64,000 bases of DNA from Myxococcota bacterium (GTDB taxonomy: Bacteria > Myxococcota_A > UBA796 > UBA2385). Shown piece after piece: positions 60,766 to 64,000 of this stretch; the first letter of the stretch is position 1; each line of letters begins with the position of its first letter. Below the pieces are notes generated by a model. That model saw only the letters and a list, made by a program, of their open reading frames with translations, made no database searches and had not been told where the DNA came from. The position numbers were made by a program, and so were the translations under genes. Location of the stretch: contig JAKLKF010000003.1 in NCBI GenBank assembly GCA_023150805.1, positions 52,722 to 116,721 of the forward strand, read 5' to 3'.

Positions 60766-61896
60766 ATGCCCACCCCCGTCGCCGTCCTGGCCCCCCTGGG
60801 CCCCAACCCCGCCGCCCTGACCGAGCTGTGCTGGGCCCTGCACGCCCAGGGCCACCCGGTGCAGGGCGCCTGGGTGCTGCTCGAGTCCGCGCGGGCTCGC
60901 CACTACTTCGAGCGGGAGCTGGGCGGCGGCGCCTGGCAGGAGCTGCGGCAGGCACTGCCCACCTTGCCTGCCTTTCCGGCGCTGCGGGTCGAGCAGGCCA
61001 CCGCCGCGGACTCCCCTCCGGCCGCCGAGGCCTTCGGCCAGGCCCTGTTCGACCTGCTGCGCCAGGCCCAGCGGGAGGATCTGCCCGTGGTGGTCGCCCT
61101 CTCCGGGGGGCGCTGGCGCGGCAGCGCTGCCATGGCCGCCGCCGTCTTCGGCCTGCTGGCCCGCCCCCCGGACCGCCTGGTCGACGTGCGCCTGACGCTG
61201 CGCGCGGCCGAAGGCGCCACGGGCTTCTACTTCCCGGCCCAGGACCGGCAGGACCTGGTGGGCCGCGGCGGACAGCCCTTCCGCGCCGACCAGGTCCAGG
61301 TCCAGCTCGACCCGGTGGAGCTGCCCCGGCTGCGGCCGCTGCTGCGACCGGAGGCGCTCACCGACCTGGCCGCCGCGCGGGCCGAGGCCGAAGCCGCCCT
61401 GCGGGCCGCGCGCCCCATCCAGGTCGAGGTGGACCTGGTGGCCCAGCAGATCCGCGTGTCCGGCCAGCCCCTCTCCCTGCCCGGCGCCACCCTGCCCTGG
61501 ATCGCCTGGATGCTGGTCGACCGGGCCCGGGGTGGCAACGGCGTGGGGCGCCAGGACGTCGACGGACTGCTGGCCTTCCTGCGGTGGTGGCGGACCCTGC
61601 TCGGGTCGACCAGCGGCCCCGGACCCGCCAACAGCCTGGCCAGCCAGGCGGTGGAGGGCCGGGCCCTGGCGCCCCTGCGCGCGGACGCCGGGCCGGAGGT
61701 CGGGGCGGACGCCGTCCTGGCCGCCGAGAGGAGCCTGGCGGAGTGGGCCAGCCGCAGCCGGCGGGCCTGGGTGCAGGCCCTGGTGGGCCGGCCCGGCCGG
61801 GCCTTGCTCCAGCCCACACCCGTCGGCTCGCGCCGCAGCCCGCGCTGGACCGTCGAGCTGCCGCCAGGGGGGATCCACGTCCTGGGCGAGGGCTGA
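60766..61896 (+). CDS. CARF/ring-nuclease-like protein of the CRISPR-associated NE0113 family
   Basis: The 376-residue protein starts with a Rossmann-like CARF core: VAVLAPLGPNPAALTELCWAL (loop then helix), WVLLESARARHYFERELGG, then VVVALSGGRWRGSAAMAAAVFGLLARPPDRLVDVRLT, which lines up with the conserved SIAGGRKTMG...LFGRPQDRLSHVLV of Cas_NE0113. FYFPAQ follows in the same place as the FFYP segment. From about residue 220 a winged-helix-like part (VEVDLVAQQIRVSGQPLSLPGATLPWIAWMLV) matches the family's C-terminal domain. The family binds cyclic oligoadenylate in type III CRISPR systems. No CRISPR array or cas gene is visible here. Confidence 0.66.
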   Translation: MPTPVAVLAPLGPNPAALTELCWALHAQGHPVQGAWVLLESARARHYFERELGGGAWQELRQALPTLPAFPALRVEQATAADSPPAAEAFGQALFDLLRQAQREDLPVVVALSGGRWRGSAAMAAAVFGLLARPPDRLVDVRLTLRAAEGATGFYFPAQDRQDLVGRGGQPFRADQVQVQLDPVELPRLRPLLRPEALTDLAAARAEAEAALRAARPIQVEVDLVAQQIRVSGQPLSLPGATLPWIAWMLVDRARGGNGVGRQDVDGLLAFLRWWRTLLGSTSGPGPANSLASQAVEGRALAPLRADAGPEVGADAVLAAERSLAEWASRSRRAWVQALVGRPGRALLQPTPVGSRRSPRWTVELPPGGIHVLGEG

Positions 61897-61910
61897 AGCG
61901 CCGGCCCCCC

Positions 61911-61922
61911 GACAAGCTTGTC
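61911..61922. promoter_or_regulatory. 12-bp palindrome GACAAGCTTGTC
   Basis: A perfect palindrome framed by C-rich and G-rich runs lies between the NE0113-like gene and the phosphatase gene. It could be a hairpin terminator of the first gene or an operator for the following pair. Confidence 0.35.
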
Positions 61923-61979
61923 AAGGCGGGGCCGCCGCCCGCCCCCAGGTGACAGGGCCCTCCCCCCCTGGAGGTCCCC

Positions 61980-62723
61980 GTGAGCCCCTCGCCCGCCCCG
62001 GCAAGCGCCGCGCTGCCCACCCTGGCCGTCGCCGACCTGCACGGCCACCCCCGCCACCTCGACGCCCTGCTGGCCTGGGCCGACCGCAGCCTGGGCCGCT
62101 ACGCCGTGGTGCTCCTGGGCGACTACCTGGACAACGGCCCCGACGTGCCCGGCCTGCTCGACCGCCTGGCCGAGCGCCAGGGCGACCCCGGCTTCGTCGC
62201 CATCCTGGGCAACCACGACCTGGCCGGCCTGCGCGCGCTGGACGACCCCGCCTGGTTTGACCGCTGGACCGACCGCTACCACGACCGCGGCGGCAGCACG
62301 GCCGCCGCCTACGGCGCCCAGGACGCCCAGGGCTGGCGCCAGCGCTTCCCGCACCGCGCCCTGCTGGAGTCCCTGCCCTGGGTGCACCAGGCCCACGACC
62401 ACGTCTTCGTGCACGCCGGCCTGCGACCGGGGCCGCTGGCGCCCCAGCTCGCCACCCTGCGCGCGCGCACCCTGCCCCCCGACCCCTCGCACACCCCCGG
62501 CTCGCTGCGCGACCGGGCGCTGTGCCGGACCTGGGACCCGGCCTGGACCGCCACCGTCGTCAGCGCCCACGACCGCCACCTGCCCCCGCCCGCCCTGCGC
62601 GCGCCCCGGCGCCTGGCCCTGTGCGCCGAGGTCGACCGCACCGGCCGGCTGCACGCCGCGGTCCTGCCAGCGGGCCCACTGCTCACGGTCCACCCCCACC
62701 TCGACGTGCAGGAGACCGCATGA
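61980..62723 (+). CDS. PPP-type metallophosphatase (calcineurin-like)
   Basis: The 247-residue protein has the metal-site motifs in order: ADLHGH (about 18), LLGDYLDNGPD (45), ILGNHDLA (74), and FVHAGLRPG (about 143) with a later SAHDRH. The layout matches PPP/Ap4A-hydrolase-like bacterial phosphatases (PrpA type). It could act on phosphoprotein or on nucleotide polyphosphates. The GTG start is behind GGAGG. It overlaps the ARPP-1 gene as ATGA, so the two act together. Confidence 0.83.
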   Translation: MSPSPAPASAALPTLAVADLHGHPRHLDALLAWADRSLGRYAVVLLGDYLDNGPDVPGLLDRLAERQGDPGFVAILGNHDLAGLRALDDPAWFDRWTDRYHDRGGSTAAAYGAQDAQGWRQRFPHRALLESLPWVHQAHDHVFVHAGLRPGPLAPQLATLRARTLPPDPSHTPGSLRDRALCRTWDPAWTATVVSAHDRHLPPPALRAPRRLALCAEVDRTGRLHAAVLPAGPLLTVHPHLDVQETA

Positions 62724-63571
62724 CCATCCCCCTCTCGGCCCTGGTGCACCTGGGCGCGCCGCTGTCCCTCTCTCCCGCCGAAGGGTCCGCCGCCGGCCTG
62801 GCCCTGGTCCCCCTCTTCCCCCGCCAGGCGCCCGCCCTGGCCTTCCTGGACGCCGCCTCGGCCCTGGCGCAAGGCGCGCTGCGGGTGGCTGAGCAGAGCC
62901 CCGCGCGCGTCGACGCGCTGGAGCTGCACCACACCGGCCCGCTGCCCGTGCTGGTGGGCGAGGGCTGCCTGCTGGTCGGCGGACGCCAGGACCGGCTGAC
63001 CCTGGCCCCCGCCTGGCTCGAAGCCGGCCAGCAGGCGGAGCTGGAGGTGCACTGCGTGGAGCAGGCGCGCTGGTCCCCGGGGCCTGGCGGCCCGACCTTC
63101 CAGGCCGCCCGGGCCGGCCCCGCGATCCGCCACGGCCTGGCGCGTGGGCCCCACGAGCAGGGCGAGACCTGGCGCCAGGTGCGCGACGCGCGACAGGCTC
63201 ACGGCCTGGCCCCCGATGGCTCCCTAGCAGCGCTAGCTTCATCACACGACAACCGCAGGCTAGCACCGTTAGACCACAGCTCTGGCCTAGCACCGCTAGA
63301 CCTCCCCACCCTCCCCTGGGGCGCCTGCGGCGTCATGGTGCTCCGCGCGCCCGGCCTGGGCCCCACCACCTGGCCCCTGGTCGAGTGGAGCGCCGATCCC
63401 GCCGCCTTCCGCGGCGCCTGGCCCGTGTTGCCGTCGCCGAAGAAGCGCGCGATCCCGGTGAAGACCGCGCGCTCGATCGGTCTGGCTACGCCCCGGCCTT
63501 GGCGGCGGCCTTGCGCCTGGCTCGCTCTTCGGCTTCGCGCAGTCGGAAGGAGTCGGCCTCGATCTCGATGA
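62720..63571 (+). pseudogene. ARPP-1 domain protein, 3' end replaced by an IS21-type insertion
   Basis: The visible family part (to about residue 235, base 63425) has LPVLVGEGCLLVGGRQDRLTLAPAW and HCVEQARW, lining up with the ARPP-1 signatures LLLDGEELVGAKQNR and SCVEQGRW. ARPP-1 proteins associate with ADP-ribosylglycohydrolases and phosphatases. After GAWPV the sequence turns into IS-end DNA, and the last ~49 codons to the TGA at 63571 are not family-like, so the normal C-terminal ~40 residues are lost. Residues 170-195 also hold a LAPLD repeat array. Function is doubtful. The ATG overlaps the phosphatase stop. Confidence 0.75.
63222..63297. repeat. Three CTAGCACCGCTAG-type units inside the ARPP-1 gene
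   Basis: CTAGCAGCGCTAG (63222-63234), CTAGCACCGTTAG (63258-63270) and CTAGCACCGCTAG (63285-63297) are near-identical imperfect palindromes spaced 36 and 27 bp. In frame they encode LAAL, LAPLD and LAPLD. The stretch is markedly richer in A/T than its gene. It looks like a small repeat that has inserted or grown inside the coding region. Confidence 0.7.
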
Positions 63572-64000
63572 CCTCGCAGCGGTGGACGAGTCGGTCGACG
63601 AGGACGACGACGCTGCCTGCGTTCGGGAAGACCTCAGCCCACGCGGAGAAGGGCTTGTTGGTGGTCAGCACGATGCTGCGACCGAGGTCGTAGCGGCGGT
63701 TGACCACCTCGAAGAGCAGGTCGGCGTGACGCGCGTCGTAGGAGAGGTAGCCGATCTCGTCGATGACCAGCAGGGAAGGCCGACAGTAGCGGCGCAGGGC
63801 GAGGTTGAGGCCCCGACCGGCGGTCTGTGCGACCAACTCGTTGAGCATGGCGCTGGCGGTGGTGAATCGGACGGACTGGCCGCCCGTGAGCGCGGCGTGG
63901 GCGAGGTTCTTGCCGATCATGGTCTTGCCGACGCCGTTGGGACCGATGAGCACGACGTTGGCGCCCTCGGTCAGGAACTCCAGGCGCAGCAGGTCCAGGA
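63426..64000. mobile_element. End of an IS21-family insertion sequence (continues past the window)
   Basis: istB on the minus strand runs off the right edge. The likely terminus begins at TGTTGCCG (63426), where the ARPP-1 reading frame loses family similarity; IS21 elements usually begin with TGT. The other end, istA and the target duplication are outside the window, so the exact boundary needs the partner end. Confidence 0.65.
63486..64000 (-). CDS. istB: IstB-type transposition helper ATPase (5' end outside window)
   Basis: At least 171 residues are visible, the frame staying open to the right edge with [16 protein letters not shown] before the P-loop. Walker A is GPNGVGKT, Walker [14 protein letters not shown], then [26 protein letters not shown] and [25 protein letters not shown], all standard IstB motifs. 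IstB loads the IstA transposase onto target DNA. The N-terminal 50-60 residues are missing only because the window ends. Confidence 0.93.
   Translation of the reverse strand, partial: LDLLRLEFLTEGANVVLIGPNGVGKTMIGKNLAHAALTGGQSVRFTTASAMLNELVAQTAGRGLNLALRRYCRPSLLVIDEIGYLSYDARHADLLFEVVNRRYDLGRSIVLTTNKPFSAWAEVFPNAGSVVVLVDRLVHRCEVIEIEADSFRLREAEERARRKAAAKAGA

Noticed and set aside
63222..63297. Possible CRISPR array near the NE0113-like gene
   Set aside because: Only three 13-bp units, spacing of 36 and 27 bp, and the stretch is in frame inside ARPP-1. Spacers are too short and uneven.
63385..63693. 102-residue plus-strand frame at the right end
   Set aside because: Antisense of istB with Arg/Ser-rich composition.

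Overview
The window is very GC-rich DNA that looks like a myxobacterium-like (Myxococcota) chromosome. This is inferred from codon bias, the many small lipoproteins, frequent GTGA/ATGA stop-start overlaps, single-haem CxxCH lipoproteins, and a secreted metalloprotease ending in a GCGC-TM-RRR tail like MYXO-CTERM. The window starts inside one gene and ends inside an IS21-type istB.

Left part (1-30263), chromosomal backbone. It holds surface and secreted proteins (a HEGGH metallopeptidase lipoprotein, a haem/beta-propeller lipoprotein, a VWA lipoprotein, an FG-GAP protein, a matrixin), a CrtW-like carotenoid ketolase, folE, an NAD-dependent epimerase/reductase, a translationally coupled sulfotransferase/aminotransferase pair, an orphan TadG/TadE/TadE set, and a FadR-type regulator with a perfect TGGTCTGACCA operator coupled to a fatty-acid hydroxylase. 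A metal (probably zinc) uptake locus at 22.4-28.0 kb contains a His/Cys-rich exported protein, an outer-membrane beta-barrel, a periplasmic binding protein, two His-bearing lipoproteins, an ABC ATPase and a permease.

Middle (30274-46996), an integrated island. It sits directly 3' of a tRNA-Arg(UCU). A 136-bp repeat that ends in the 17-bp 3' end of this tRNA lies near the tRNA (30357-30492) and again at 46861-46996, so the two copies frame about 16.5 kb. Inside are a divergent LRAT-like/XRE pair, both with a C-terminal membrane segment; a type I restriction-modification operon (hsdM, a DUF262-HNH-HEPN-like nuclease gene, hsdS, an AlbA/Schlafen-like gene, then hsdR behind paired TGTTGAT repeats); and a two-gene unit of a 1327-residue Mrr-like-nuclease STAND NTPase followed by a small protein with an RNxxxH HEPN motif. 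No intact integrase is visible, only a short HTH remnant beside the right repeat. Base composition changes between genes, with the DUF262, hsdS, STAND and HEPN genes visibly richer in A/T, so the island is a mosaic. It reads as a defence island, and the STAND-HEPN unit is the best candidate for an undescribed antiphage system.

Right part (47035-64000). A vapBC-type toxin-antitoxin pair with a self-overlapping operator borders the island. After it come a MAPEG pseudogene with an in-frame TAA, an aldo/keto reductase, a PDDEXK-like protein, a 1-Cys peroxiredoxin, membrane proteins, a cytochrome b561-like protein, a P-type cation ATPase, a large secreted GDD-repeat protein and an ExbD-like protein. 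The last group is unusual: a CRISPR-type CARF protein of the NE0113 family with no CRISPR array or cas genes in view, a PPP-type phosphatase, and an ARPP-1 protein (a family tied to ADP-ribose systems) whose end is cut off by the IS21-type element.

At least five genes show a TA-starting -10-like hexamer ending only 6-8 nt before the start codon and no ribosome binding site at normal distance, which suggests that leaderless mRNAs are common in this organism.
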